64,000 nucleotides of DNA from NCBI RefSeq assembly GCF_029894125.1, contig NZ_JARXYZ010000033.1, positions 1 through 64,000 of the forward strand. The letters are read 5' to 3'. Shown piece after piece: positions 16,184 to 24,565 of the stretch; within the stretch, counting starts at the first letter, position 1, and the number at the start of each line of letters is the position of its first letter. Position numbers and translations under genes: made by a program. Below the pieces are notes generated by a model. The model saw nothing but the letters and a program-made list of their open reading frames with translations, had not been told where the DNA came from and ran no database searches. Origin of the DNA: Kitasatospora sp. MAA19. GTDB taxonomy: Bacteria; Actinomycetota; Actinomycetes; Streptomycetales; Streptomycetaceae.

Positions 16184-16933
16184 TTGCCCGCGGTGGAACT
16201 CCGACTGGCCCAGGGCACCCCCTGCTGGGTCAGCCTGCTGACCGACGACCTGGCCGGCGCCCGCGCCTTCTACGCCGACCTGCTCGGCTGGACCTACACC
16301 CAGGGCCCCGGCCAGCTCGGCGCCTACGTCCGCGCCGAACTCGACGGGGCACCGGTCGCCGGCCTCGGCGTCTCCACCGCCACCGGCTTCCCGGTGCAGT
16401 GGACCACCTACTTCGCCGTGGACGATGCCGACCGCACCACCCAACTGGTGCGCGCATGCGGCGGAACCGTCGCCGTCGGGCCGCTCCAGGCCGAACGCGC
16501 CGGGCGGATGGCCATCGCCGCCGACGTCTCCGGCGCCGTCTTCGGCCTCTGGCAGGGCGAGGAGCACACCGGCCGGGAAGCCGGCCCCGAACCCGGCGGA
16601 CCGGCCTGGACCGAACTGCTCACCCCCGACACCGACGGCGCCGCCGCCTTCTACGCCGCCGTGCTCGACCGCCCCGTCCGGCCCACCGGCGGCGAGTCCG
16701 CGCTGCTCGTGCAGGGGCGACCGGTCGCCGGCATCCGGCACGACGCCGACCTGCGCGGCCACCCGCCCCGCTGGCGGGTCCACTTCGCCGTCCAGGACGC
16801 CGCGACGACCGCCCGGCACGCCGTCGAACTCGGCGGCCGCGTCCTGGTCGAACCGCACGACACCGCCCGCGGCCGCGCCGCCCGGCTGGCCGACCCGCAG
16901 GGTGGGCACTTCTCGGTGCTGGAGCTCCGGTAG
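16184..16933 (+). CDS. VOC-family (glyoxalase/bleomycin-resistance fold) protein, two domains
   Basis: This protein of about 249 residues consists of two vicinal-oxygen-chelate modules. The first includes CWVSLLTDDLAGARAFYADLLGWTY; the second includes AWTELLTPDTDGAAAFYAAVLDRPV. Family members bind metal or small hydrophobic ligands and include glyoxalases, dioxygenases and drug-binding proteins; no specific activity can be assigned. The TTG at 16184 is chosen because GAGGAGG (16171-16177) lies just ahead and similarity starts immediately after. The open frame continues to 16013, but that part overlaps the divergent sulfurtransferase promoter. It ends 8 bp from convergent thymidine kinase. Confidence 0.82.
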   Translation: MPAVELRLAQGTPCWVSLLTDDLAGARAFYADLLGWTYTQGPGQLGAYVRAELDGAPVAGLGVSTATGFPVQWTTYFAVDDADRTTQLVRACGGTVAVGPLQAERAGRMAIAADVSGAVFGLWQGEEHTGREAGPEPGGPAWTELLTPDTDGAAAFYAAVLDRPVRPTGGESALLVQGRPVAGIRHDADLRGHPPRWRVHFAVQDAATTARHAVELGGRVLVEPHDTARGRAARLADPQGGHFSVLELR

Positions 16934-16941
16934 GGCTCGCG

Positions 16942-17598
16942 CTAGGCCTGCTGCTCCTCGAAGGGCAGCACGTCCGGGGAGAGCACCGAGGCCCGCGCCG
17001 TCGCGGCGGTCTGCCGGCGGCGGTGGTGGCGACGGCAGAGCACCTCGTACCCGATCTCGTCCTCGTTCACCGAGATGTCGCCGACCACCACCTGGGCGCC
17101 CTCGACCACCATCACCCCGCCCACCGTCCGGGCGTTGTGCGTCGCCCGCGCGCCGCACCAGCACAGCGCCTCGACCTGGAGCACCTCGACCCGGTCGGCC
17201 AGCTCGATCAGCCGCTGCGAGCCCGGGAACAGCCGGGTCCGGAAGTCCGTGGTGATCCCGAACGTGTAGACGTCGATGTCCAGTTCGTCCACCACCCGGG
17301 CCAGTTGGTCGACCTGCTCGGCGTCGAAGAACTGCGCCTCGTCGCAGATCAGGTAGTCCACCCGGCCGCCCGCGGAGAGCCGGTGCACCACGTACGCGTG
17401 GAAGTCGAAGTCGTCCGTCACCTCGACCGCGTCCGCCCGCAGGCCCAGCCGGCTGGAGATGGTCGCCGCACCGGCCCGGTCGTTGCGGGTCAGGATGAGC
17501 CCCTGCCGACCGCGTGCGGTGTGGTTGTGGTCCATCTGCAGCGCCAGCGTCGACTTGCCGCAGTCCATCGTGCCCGAGAAGAACACCAGTTCAGCCAT
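16942..17598 (-). CDS. tdk: Thymidine kinase
   Basis: This 218-residue type II thymidine kinase phosphorylates thymidine to dTMP in pyrimidine salvage. The Walker A loop is FFSGTMDCGKSTLALQ near residues 6-21. The Walker B/lasso region DYLICDEAQFF (about 81-91) contains the catalytic glutamate's environment. A zinc site is formed by CWCG with a downstream CRRHH group. Length is slightly above the E. coli enzyme because of a charged C-terminal tail. The start MAELVFFSGTMDCGKS is typical. Together with dut nearby it handles deoxyribonucleotide balance, though it is a separate transcription unit. Confidence 0.95.
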   Translation of the reverse strand: MAELVFFSGTMDCGKSTLALQMDHNHTARGRQGLILTRNDRAGAATISSRLGLRADAVEVTDDFDFHAYVVHRLSAGGRVDYLICDEAQFFDAEQVDQLARVVDELDIDVYTFGITTDFRTRLFPGSQRLIELADRVEVLQVEALCWCGARATHNARTVGGVMVVEGAQVVVGDISVNEDEIGYEVLCRRHHRRRQTAATARASVLSPDVLPFEEQQA

Positions 17599-17659
17599 GG
17601 GTGGAGCAAGGGCCTTTCACATCAGGGGAGTTCGGGCGCAGAAGAGTCAGGGTCCGGGC

Positions 17660-18847
17660 TCAGCCGCGGACTTCGAGCAGCGGCACGAACTGCTCGACCG
17701 GGGTCATCGAGCCGTGCAGACCGATCATCGCGGACTCGCCGGGCTCGTTGCGGGAGGCGGTGATCGCGATGTCGTCGCGCGCCGCGGCGACCACGTCGCC
17801 GATCCGCCCGTACACCCGCTCGTCCACGGCCGGGCCGAACCAGCCCGCCGCGATCGCCTGGTCCCGGGTGGCCACCCACATCCGGTCGCCCAGCACCTCG
17901 CTCCAGACCGTGTGCACGTCGGCCGCCGCACCGGGCACCGCGTACACGTGCCGGGCCCGGCCCTCGCCGCCCAGCAGGGCCACGCCGGCGCCCAGCTCCC
18001 AGTCCTCGTCGAAGTCGATCCGGTCCTCCGGCGCGATGTCGATCATGCCGTGGTCGGCGGTCACGTACATCGCCGAGCGCGGCGGCAGCTGCTCGGCCAG
18101 CCGGCGGGCCAGCCGGTCCACCGCGTCCAGCGTCATCCGCCACTCGTCCGAGTCGACCCCGAAGCGGTGGCCCGCGCCGTCCAGCTCGCTGACGTAGGTG
18201 TACACCAGCGCCCGGTCGTGCTCGGCCAGCCAGGAGGCGGCCAGGTCCATCCGCTCCTCGCCCGTGGTCCGGCCCAGGAAGGTGCCGCCGGACAGCGCGA
18301 CCCTGGTCAGCGGGGTCTGCGCGAACAGCGGGGATGACACCTGAGCGGTCGCCACCCCGGCCTCGTGCGTGCGCTCGAACACCGTCGGGTACGGCTGCCA
18401 CGCCCGCGGGTCGGTGTGCGGCTGCCAGCGCAGCTGGTTCATCAGGTAACCGGCGCCCGGCACCGCGACCGTGTATCCGGCCAGACCGTGCAGCCCCGGC
18501 GGGGTGCCGGTACCGACCGAGGCCAGCGAGGTCGCCGTGGTCGACGGGAAGCCCGCGGTCAGCGGGCGGCCCGTGCCGCCCAGCGAACTCCCCACCAGCG
18601 AGGACAGGAACGGCGCGTACTCCGGGTGCCGCAGCAGCAGCTCCCAGCCCAGGCCGTCCACCAGGAACACCACCACCCGGTCCGCCGGGGCGATCGGCAG
18701 GGTCGCGGTGAACCCCGCGACGCCGAGCCCCGCCGCCACCGAGGGCAGCAGATCGCAGAGCGAGCCGCTGCCGTACGGGGGCGCGGGAGCCGTGGTCGGG
18801 TCAAGGATCTCGAAGGCGTCGAAGCCGTCGGCAGGTGCAAAGGACAT
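17660..18847 (-). CDS. Alkaline phosphatase family / type I nucleotide pyrophosphatase-phosphodiesterase
   Basis: The 395-residue protein has the alkaline-phosphatase superfamily core of the NPP type: VVVFLVDGLG near 57-66 supplies the first metal-binding aspartate, AGFPSTTATSLAS the nucleophilic threonine, ELDGAGHRFG and YVTADHGMIDI further Asp/His metal ligands, and IGLHGSM the last histidine. Two zinc ions are expected. No signal peptide is obvious, so unlike many NPPs this member may be cytoplasmic. The substrate may be a nucleotide or lipid-linked phosphodiester and is not determinable. It lies 35 bp downstream of the DUF5998 gene on the same strand, and thymidine kinase follows 61 bp later, suggesting an operon. 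Confidence 0.85.
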   Translation of the reverse strand: MSFAPADGFDAFEILDPTTAPAPPYGSGSLCDLLPSVAAGLGVAGFTATLPIAPADRVVVFLVDGLGWELLLRHPEYAPFLSSLVGSSLGGTGRPLTAGFPSTTATSLASVGTGTPPGLHGLAGYTVAVPGAGYLMNQLRWQPHTDPRAWQPYPTVFERTHEAGVATAQVSSPLFAQTPLTRVALSGGTFLGRTTGEERMDLAASWLAEHDRALVYTYVSELDGAGHRFGVDSDEWRMTLDAVDRLARRLAEQLPPRSAMYVTADHGMIDIAPEDRIDFDEDWELGAGVALLGGEGRARHVYAVPGAAADVHTVWSEVLGDRMWVATRDQAIAAGWFGPAVDERVYGRIGDVVAAARDDIAITASRNEPGESAMIGLHGSMTPVEQFVPLLEVRG

Positions 18848-18882
18848 GAAACCGGATTCGTAGCAGTCGGAGACGGCGGCGC

Positions 18883-19482
18883 TCAGACCCGCGGGCCGTT
18901 GCTGATCGTCGCGTCGGACAGCGCGCGGGCGAACACCAGCGCCTGGGCAACCGTCTCCGGGCCGTCACCGGCCTCGCTCACCCGCAGTGAAAGATCGTCA
19001 GCCGTCGCCGAACCGGTGTAGCCGTGGTCCGCCTCGCAGTTCGGGTCCGAGCAGCCCGCCGGCTCCAGGTCCAGCCGCTGCACCGCCCCCCAGCCGATCG
19101 TCAGCACCACCTCGCGCGGCAGCGTCCCCGGCGTGTACGTCTCCGGGTTCGCGACCATCCGGCTCAGCACGACCGAACCGATCCGGTCCAGCCGGACGCT
19201 CTCCGTCGACGTCGTCGCGAACGGCACCGCCGGGCTGCCGGTGTCCCCCGACTGCTCGTCCGTGTGGCTCACCACGAACCGGGTCGGGGTCAGCACCAGC
19301 ACGGTCACGTGCCGGCGCACCTCGTTGGCGTCGAAGGTCGTCTCCTGGTGCACCAGGTACGAGCTGATCGGCTCCGGGCCCACCGCGGCCTCGACCGCCT
19401 CGGACACCAGGGCCGGGTAGTAGCCACTGCGCTCGATCGCCGAGCGCAGGTCCTGAGTGCTGGTGGTACCGGTCTTCGCCAT
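18883..19482 (-). CDS. DUF5998 family protein
   Basis: The 199-residue soluble protein begins MAKTGTTSTQDLRSAIERSGYYPALVSEAVEAAVG and contains SYLVHQETTFDANEVRRHVTVLVLTPTRFVVSHTDE, an actinobacterial pattern annotated as DUF5998. A CSDPNCEADHGYTG segment could bind metal. Function is unknown. The ATG at 19482 is chosen because a CAGGAT hexamer lies six bases upstream, indicating a leaderless transcript. The frame continues to 19566 but would include this promoter. It is first in an operon-like run with the phosphodiesterase and thymidine kinase. Confidence 0.85.
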   Translation of the reverse strand: MAKTGTTSTQDLRSAIERSGYYPALVSEAVEAAVGPEPISSYLVHQETTFDANEVRRHVTVLVLTPTRFVVSHTDEQSGDTGSPAVPFATTSTESVRLDRIGSVVLSRMVANPETYTPGTLPREVVLTIGWGAVQRLDLEPAGCSDPNCEADHGYTGSATADDLSLRVSEAGDGPETVAQALVFARALSDATISNGPRV

Positions 19483-19488
19483 AACTCC

Positions 19489-19494
19489 ATCCTG
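19489..19494 (-). promoter_or_regulatory. Likely -10 element of a leaderless DUF5998 promoter
   Basis: CAGGAT on the minus strand ends six bases before the ATG at 19482, the same arrangement as at hemH. Confidence 0.5.
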
Positions 19495-19576
19495 GCATGG
19501 TCCGCCGACGAAGCGGGCGGCACGGCGCCGAGCTTCGGACAACAGCGCCCACGGGGGCAGGCGCAACCAAGGAAGG

Positions 19577-22513
19577 TTACAGGGTGCTCATGGCGCGCGG
19601 GCCCAGATCGCTACGGACGGGCAGCGGCGCGATCCGCACCCGCGCCCCCAGGATCGCCAGCCCGTACGGGGCCACGACCACCGGTTCGAGATCCACCGAG
19701 GCGATCTCCGGCACATCGTCCACCAACTGCGACACCCGCAGCAGCAACTCCTCCAGCGCGCCGGTGTCCACCGCCTCCGCGCCCCGCCAGCCGAACAGCA
19801 GGGGCGCCGCCCGCACCTCCCGGACCAGCCCGGCCACATCCTGGTCGGTGGCCGGGACCAGCCGGTGCGCGACGTCGCCCAGCAGCTCGGCCGGCGCACC
19901 GGCCAAACCGAACGACAGGATCGCGCCGACCGCCGGGTCCACCGTGGCACCGATCACGGTGTCCACCCCGCGCGGCGCCAGCCGCTGCAGCACCAGCGCC
20001 GCCTGCGCCGCGCCGCCCAGCAGCGCGTCCAGCTCGCGGTGCGCCCGGCGCAGCCCCGGCTCGTCGGTCAGGTCCAGCCGCACGCTGCCCAGGTCCGGGC
20101 GGTGGCGCAGGTGCGGAGCGGTCGCCTTCAGCGCCACCGGGTAGCCGAGCGTGGCCGCGGCCCGGACGGCCGTCTCCTCGTCCGGGGCCGGCAGCGCCGG
20201 GAAGACGTCGATGCCGTAGCGGGCCAGCAGCTCGCGGGCCTCGGCGTCCGGCAGAGTGATCCGGGCGCCGCCCGGCTGGGTCCGCGCGGCGGTCGCGGTC
20301 CGGGTGCTCAACGCCGCCTCGACCAGCGTGCGGGCGCCCGGCTCGTCGATCCGGTCCAGCTCGGGCACCCGGGCGGTCTCCTCCGCCACCGCCGTCCGGC
20401 GCCGCCACTGCGCGTAGTGCACCGCGTGCGCCAGCGCTCGCACCGCCCGTTCCGGCGCCGCGAACGCCGGGACGCCGCCCGGGCGCAGCCGGGCCGGCAG
20501 GTCGGTCAGGGCCAGGTGGGCGAGCACCAGCGGCTTGCCCAACTCCTGTGCGCGCCGACCGGCTTCGAGCAGCGCGGCGGCGATCTCCGGATCGTCCGAA
20601 CCCATCTCGGGATCGTCCGGGCCGGTCAACCGGCCGCCCATGAACGCGTGCGCGGAGGTGCCGATCGGCGGGATCGCCACCGCGATCACCGCGTCCACCG
20701 CCGGGTCGGCCAGCGCCACGTCCAGTGCGATCCGGAAGTTCTCGCCGGTCGCGGCGGTGGTCAGGTCGACCGGCGTGCGCGGCCGCAGGCCCACGCTCAG
20801 GCAGGCGTCGTAGGTCAGCAGGCCCAGCGAGTCCGAGTTGCCGACCACGGCGACCCGGTCCCCCGGCGGCAGCGGCTGCAGGGCCAGCAGCTCGCCCGTG
20901 TCGTACAGCTCGGTGATCGTCTCCACCCTGATCACGCCCGCCTGCTCGAACAGCGCGCCCACCGTCGCGTCGCGCAGCCCCGTCGCGGTCGCCGGCACGG
21001 CGTGGCCCGGCGGCAGGCTGCCGGTGTGCCGGGCGCCCTTCACCACCACGATCGGCTTCACCGCGGCCAGCCGCCGCGCGATCCGGGTGAACTTGCGCGG
21101 GTTGCCGAAGGACTCCAGGTACAGCAGCACCACCTCGGTGGCCTCGTCCTCCGCCCAGTACTGCAGGAAGTCGTTGCCGGAGACGTCCGAGCGGTTGCCC
21201 ACCGAGGCGAAGGAGGACACCCCGAGACCGCGCCGGTGGGCGGCCTCCAGCAGGGCCACGCCGATCGCACCGGACTGGCAGAAGATCCCGAAGCCCCCGC
21301 GGTCGGGCAGGTGGGGGGCCAGCGAGGCGTTCAGCGGGCGGTCCGGGTCGGTGTTGATCAGGCCGAAGGCGTTCGGGCCGATCACCCGCATCCCCGCCGC
21401 CCGCGCCTGGCGCACCAGCGCGCGCTGGCGGTCCCGCCCCTCCGGGCCGGTCTCCGCGTACCCGGCGGTCACCACCACCAGGCCCTGCACCCCGTGCGCG
21501 CCGCACTCGGCGACGGCCGTCGGGACGGCGCCCTCGGGGACGGCGATCACCGCGAGGTCCACCGGCCCGGGAATGTCCAGAATCGAACGGTGCACCGGGA
21601 CGCCGTCCAGCACGGTCCCCGGCGGGGCGTTGCGGTTCACCGCGTAGACGGGGCGCGTGCCGTCGGGGCCGTCGGCCGGACGGCTGCCGGGGCCGCTGTC
21701 GGGGCCGCCCAGGAGATCCCGCAGGATCGCCCGGCCCACCGTCTGCGGATTGCGCGACACCCCGATCACCGCCACCGAGCGCGGGGTCAGCAGCCGCTGC
21801 ACCGAGCGCGCCTCCGCCCGGTGCTCACGCGCCCGCATCACCGCCAGCGAGCGGTCCGTCTGTTCGAGATCGAACTCCAGGTGCACCACACCGTCGGTGA
21901 AACTCCGGTGCTGCGTGTACCCGGCATCGGTGAAGACCTTCACCATCTTCCGGTTCTCCGGCAGCACTTCCGCCTGGAACCGGCGGATCCCGCGCTCCTG
22001 CGCCACCGCCGCGATGTGCTCCAGCAGCGCCGAAGCCACGCCGCGGCCCTGGTGGGCGTCCTGCACCAGGAAGGCCACCTCGGCGTCCGTCCCGGCATCG
22101 GACGGGCGGCCCTCCGCGTCGATCCGGTCGTAACGGACGGTGGCGATGAAGCGGTCCCGGACCACCACCGCCAGCGCCACCCGGTCCACGAAGTCGTGGT
22201 GGGTGAAGCGGCGGACGTCCCGCTCCGACAACCGGGGATACGGAGCGAAGAAACGGAAGTACTTGGACTGGTCCGACACCTGTTCGTAGAACTCCACCAG
22301 GCGCCCCGCGTCATCCGGCGTGATCGGCCGGATTCGAGCCGTGCCGCCGTCCCGCAGCAGGATGTCGGCCTCCCAGTGCTGCGGGTAGTCCGCACCGGAT
22401 TCACCGGATACCGGCTGGTCACTGGGATCCTGCTCGGGCTGCGCCACCGCGGAGTCGTCCACGTTCGTCAGGTTATCCGGCGGCGGGCCGAATGGCGCCG
22501 GGTGCGTACTCAC
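19577..22513 (-). CDS. GNAT / NDP-forming acyl-CoA synthetase fusion (Pat-type protein lysine acetyltransferase)
   Basis: This 978-residue multidomain protein has an N-terminal GNAT acetyltransferase domain (about 50-220; acetyl-CoA loop QDAHQGRGVASALLEHI), a CoA-binding domain (about 240-350; SVAVIGVSRNPQTVG), succinyl-CoA-ligase-like domains (about 370-670; FCQSGAIGVALLEAA), and a C-terminal ATP-grasp domain (about 750-965). GNAT-first order is the reverse of enterobacterial Pat and is known for the Streptomyces PatA-type enzyme, which acetylates and inactivates acyl-CoA synthetases. The loop that carries phosphohistidine in active synthetases, usually SHTG, appears altered (RHTGSLPPGHAV), so the synthetase half is probably a sensor rather than an enzyme. 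It is transcribed alone and divergent from ptsH. Confidence 0.88.
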   Translation of the reverse strand: MSTHPAPFGPPPDNLTNVDDSAVAQPEQDPSDQPVSGESGADYPQHWEADILLRDGGTARIRPITPDDAGRLVEFYEQVSDQSKYFRFFAPYPRLSERDVRRFTHHDFVDRVALAVVVRDRFIATVRYDRIDAEGRPSDAGTDAEVAFLVQDAHQGRGVASALLEHIAAVAQERGIRRFQAEVLPENRKMVKVFTDAGYTQHRSFTDGVVHLEFDLEQTDRSLAVMRAREHRAEARSVQRLLTPRSVAVIGVSRNPQTVGRAILRDLLGGPDSGPGSRPADGPDGTRPVYAVNRNAPPGTVLDGVPVHRSILDIPGPVDLAVIAVPEGAVPTAVAECGAHGVQGLVVVTAGYAETGPEGRDRQRALVRQARAAGMRVIGPNAFGLINTDPDRPLNASLAPHLPDRGGFGIFCQSGAIGVALLEAAHRRGLGVSSFASVGNRSDVSGNDFLQYWAEDEATEVVLLYLESFGNPRKFTRIARRLAAVKPIVVVKGARHTGSLPPGHAVPATATGLRDATVGALFEQAGVIRVETITELYDTGELLALQPLPPGDRVAVVGNSDSLGLLTYDACLSVGLRPRTPVDLTTAATGENFRIALDVALADPAVDAVIAVAIPPIGTSAHAFMGGRLTGPDDPEMGSDDPEIAAALLEAGRRAQELGKPLVLAHLALTDLPARLRPGGVPAFAAPERAVRALAHAVHYAQWRRRTAVAEETARVPELDRIDEPGARTLVEAALSTRTATAARTQPGGARITLPDAEARELLARYGIDVFPALPAPDEETAVRAAATLGYPVALKATAPHLRHRPDLGSVRLDLTDEPGLRRAHRELDALLGGAAQAALVLQRLAPRGVDTVIGATVDPAVGAILSFGLAGAPAELLGDVAHRLVPATDQDVAGLVREVRAAPLLFGWRGAEAVDTGALEELLLRVSQLVDDVPEIASVDLEPVVVAPYGLAILGARVRIAPLPVRSDLGPRAMSTL

Positions 22514-22680
22514 GACAGGGTTGACAGGGTCACCGGCCAGGCCTTATGCCCCGAAAAGAAACAATCACAAGTCCTGAACGCGGCGGCTCGAAGCGGGTGC
22601 CTGCGTGCAACACTGGTCTAGACAACATGGCCGCTTCCCCGAGCACGGCCGTGACCAGCTTCACCGGAAAGGCACGTCTC

Positions 22681-22962
22681 ATGGCTGAGCGCCGCGTCAC
22701 CATCGGTTGGGCCGAGGGCCTGCACGCCCGTCCCGCCTCCATCTTCGTCCGGGCCGTCACGGCCACCGGCGTGCCGATCACCATCGCCAAGCCCGGCGGC
22801 AACCCCGTCAACGCCGCCTCCATGCTCGGCCTGCTCGGCCTCGGCGCCCAGGGCGGCGAAGAGGTCATCCTCGCCTCCGACGCCGCCAACGCCGACGACG
22901 CCCTCGACCGCCTCGCCAAGCTCGTCCAGGAAGGCCTCGACGAGCTCCCGGCCGCGGCCTGA
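22681..22962 (+). CDS. ptsH: HPr phosphocarrier protein of the PTS
   Basis: The 93-residue protein carries phosphate from enzyme I to sugar-specific EIIA domains. GLHARPASIFV contains the phosphorylated histidine (His15 or so), and GNPVNAASMLGLLGLGAQGGEEV is the region equivalent to the regulatory serine loop of Firmicutes. In streptomycetes HPr serves fructose and N-acetylglucosamine uptake. The ATG at 22681 follows GGAAAGG, and the upstream open frame is not coding-like. It stands alone with its own terminator hairpin. Confidence 0.95.
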   Translation: MAERRVTIGWAEGLHARPASIFVRAVTATGVPITIAKPGGNPVNAASMLGLLGLGAQGGEEVILASDAANADDALDRLAKLVQEGLDELPAAA

Positions 22963-22979
22963 GCCACCTCGACCGACGC

Positions 22980-23013
22980 AAGCGCCCGGCAGCCGTAACA
23001 CTGCCGGGCGCTT
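22980..23013. terminator. Hairpin terminator between ptsH and rtcB
   Basis: AAGCGCCCGGCAG (22980-22992) and CTGCCGGGCGCTT (23001-23013) are perfectly complementary with an 8-base loop, followed by CTTTCGC-like pyrimidines on the plus strand. It separates convergent genes. Confidence 0.88.
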
Positions 23014-23064
23014 TCGCATCCGGAATCGGCGAGGCCCCCGGTCATCCCGGCGGCCGCAGCACGG

Positions 23065-24258
23065 TCAGCCCTTGACGCAGACGACCTGCTTCAGGTGGGC
23101 GACGATCTCGACGAGGTCCTTCTGCTGCTCGATGACCTTCTCGATGGACTTGTAGGCGCCCGGGATCTCGTCCACGACGCCGCTGTCCTTGCGGCACTCC
23201 ACGCCCTTGGTCTGCTCGACCAGGTCCTGCGTGGTGAACCGCTTCTTCGCGGCGTTCCGGCTCATCTTGCGGCCGGCGCCGTGCGAGGCGGAGTTGAACG
23301 CCTCCTCGTTGCCGAGACCGCGGACGATGTACGAGCCGGTGCCCATCGAACCCGGGATGATCCCGTAGTCGCCGGTGCCCGCCCGGATCGCGCCCTTGCG
23401 GGTCACGAGCAGGTCGACGCCGTCGTAGGTCTCCTCCGCCACGTAGTTGTGGTGGCAGCTGATGACCTCGTCGAAGGTGACCTTCGCCTTGGCGAACTCA
23501 CGGCGGACGACGTCCTGGAAGAGCGACATCATCATCGCGCGGTTGTTCTTGGCGTACTCCTGCGCCCAGAACAGGTCCTGGCGGTAGGCGGCCATCTGCG
23601 GGGTCTCCGCGATGAAGACCGCGAGGTCCTGGTCGATCAGGCCCTGGTTGTGCGGCAGCGCGCGGGCGACGCCCATGTGGTGCTCGGCCAGCTCCTTGCC
23701 GATGTTGCGCGATCCGGAGTGCAGCATCAGCCAGACCACGCCAGTGCTGTCGACGCACAGTTCTATGAAGTGATTTCCTCCGCCGAGCGTGGCCATCTGC
23801 TGCATGGCCCGCTCGCGGCGCCACTTGACCTCCTGCGCCACCCCGTCGAAGCGGTGCCAGAAGTCGTCCCAGCCGGCGGCCCGGAAGCCGTGCAGCTTGG
23901 TCGGGTCGACCGGGTCGGTGTGGAGACCACGGCCGACCGGGATGGCCTGCTCGATCTTGGAGCGCAGGCGGGAGAGGTCCTCGGGGAGGTCCTCGGCGGT
24001 GAGCGAGGTCTTCACCGCGCTCATTCCGCAGCCGATGTCGACACCGACCGCCGCCGGGCAGACGGCGCCCTTCATCGCGATGACGGAGCCGACGGTCGCG
24101 CCCTTGCCCAGGTGGACGTCGGGCATCACGGCGAGGCCGTGCAGCCACGGCAGGGAGCTGATGTTGCGCAGCTGCTGCATGGCCTGGCCCTCGACGGTGG
24201 CCGGGTCGGTCCACATCCGGATCGGGACCCGGATTCCGGGTACCTCGGTGTACGTCAT
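23065..24258 (-). CDS. rtcB: RtcB-family RNA ligase
   Basis: This 397-residue GTP- and Mn2+-dependent ligase joins 2',3'-cyclic-phosphate or 3'-phosphate RNA ends to 5'-hydroxyl ends. Key residues are present: the metal-binding Asp/Cys in AVGVDIGCGMSAVKT, GGGNHFIEL, HSGSRNIGKELAEHH, the SCHHNYVAEE histidines, and the guanylated-histidine neighbourhood NSASHGAGRKMSRNAAKK. No archease or RtcA gene lies nearby, so it probably works in RNA repair under stress. The ATG at 24258 has GGAGG nine bases ahead, and the protein then starts MTYTEVPGIRVPIRMW, normal for this subfamily. The extra upstream frame is not supported. Confidence 0.93.
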   Translation of the reverse strand: MTYTEVPGIRVPIRMWTDPATVEGQAMQQLRNISSLPWLHGLAVMPDVHLGKGATVGSVIAMKGAVCPAAVGVDIGCGMSAVKTSLTAEDLPEDLSRLRSKIEQAIPVGRGLHTDPVDPTKLHGFRAAGWDDFWHRFDGVAQEVKWRRERAMQQMATLGGGNHFIELCVDSTGVVWLMLHSGSRNIGKELAEHHMGVARALPHNQGLIDQDLAVFIAETPQMAAYRQDLFWAQEYAKNNRAMMMSLFQDVVRREFAKAKVTFDEVISCHHNYVAEETYDGVDLLVTRKGAIRAGTGDYGIIPGSMGTGSYIVRGLGNEEAFNSASHGAGRKMSRNAAKKRFTTQDLVEQTKGVECRKDSGVVDEIPGAYKSIEKVIEQQKDLVEIVAHLKQVVCVKG

Positions 24259-24468
24259 GGTGAACGACCTCCAGGGGTCGGGTAGTTCGGGGAAGGGCGT
24301 GCCGCGCGACGAAGTCCCGGCGTGGCTCGGGGAAGTCCGGGGGTGGGGCTCAGGCGCCCGGGGCACGGAGGGAACACGGCCTTGGGGAGCGTCGTCGTAT
24401 GGTTCGCTCGACCCGCATGGTGACCGCCTCCCGTCCTGCGTCAGAGTTCGTACGTGTGTGCCGGGGAA

Positions 24469-24499
24469 TATCTATCCACGGTACGCCGGTCGCCCGCAA
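24469..24499 (-). promoter_or_regulatory. Candidate rtcB promoter
   Basis: Within a short AT-rich patch, minus-strand TTGCGG (24494-24499) and TAGATA (24469-24474) are 19 bp apart. This could be the promoter of rtcB, about 210 bp upstream of its ATG. The remaining 24259-24518 interval shows no gene. Confidence 0.35.
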
Positions 24500-24518
24500 C
24501 GGATTTAGAAACGCCGCG

Positions 24519-24548
24519 GGCCCGGCGGAGCGGGTGCTCCACCGGGCC
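24519..24548 (-). terminator. Hairpin terminator after the M16 peptidase operon
   Basis: GGCCCGGCGGAG (24519-24530) pairs with CTCCACCGGGCC (24537-24548) with a single mismatch. It lies 18 bp past the stop of the minus-strand M16 gene. Confidence 0.7.
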
Positions 24549-24565
24549 GCGCGGGGCTGCGTGGG

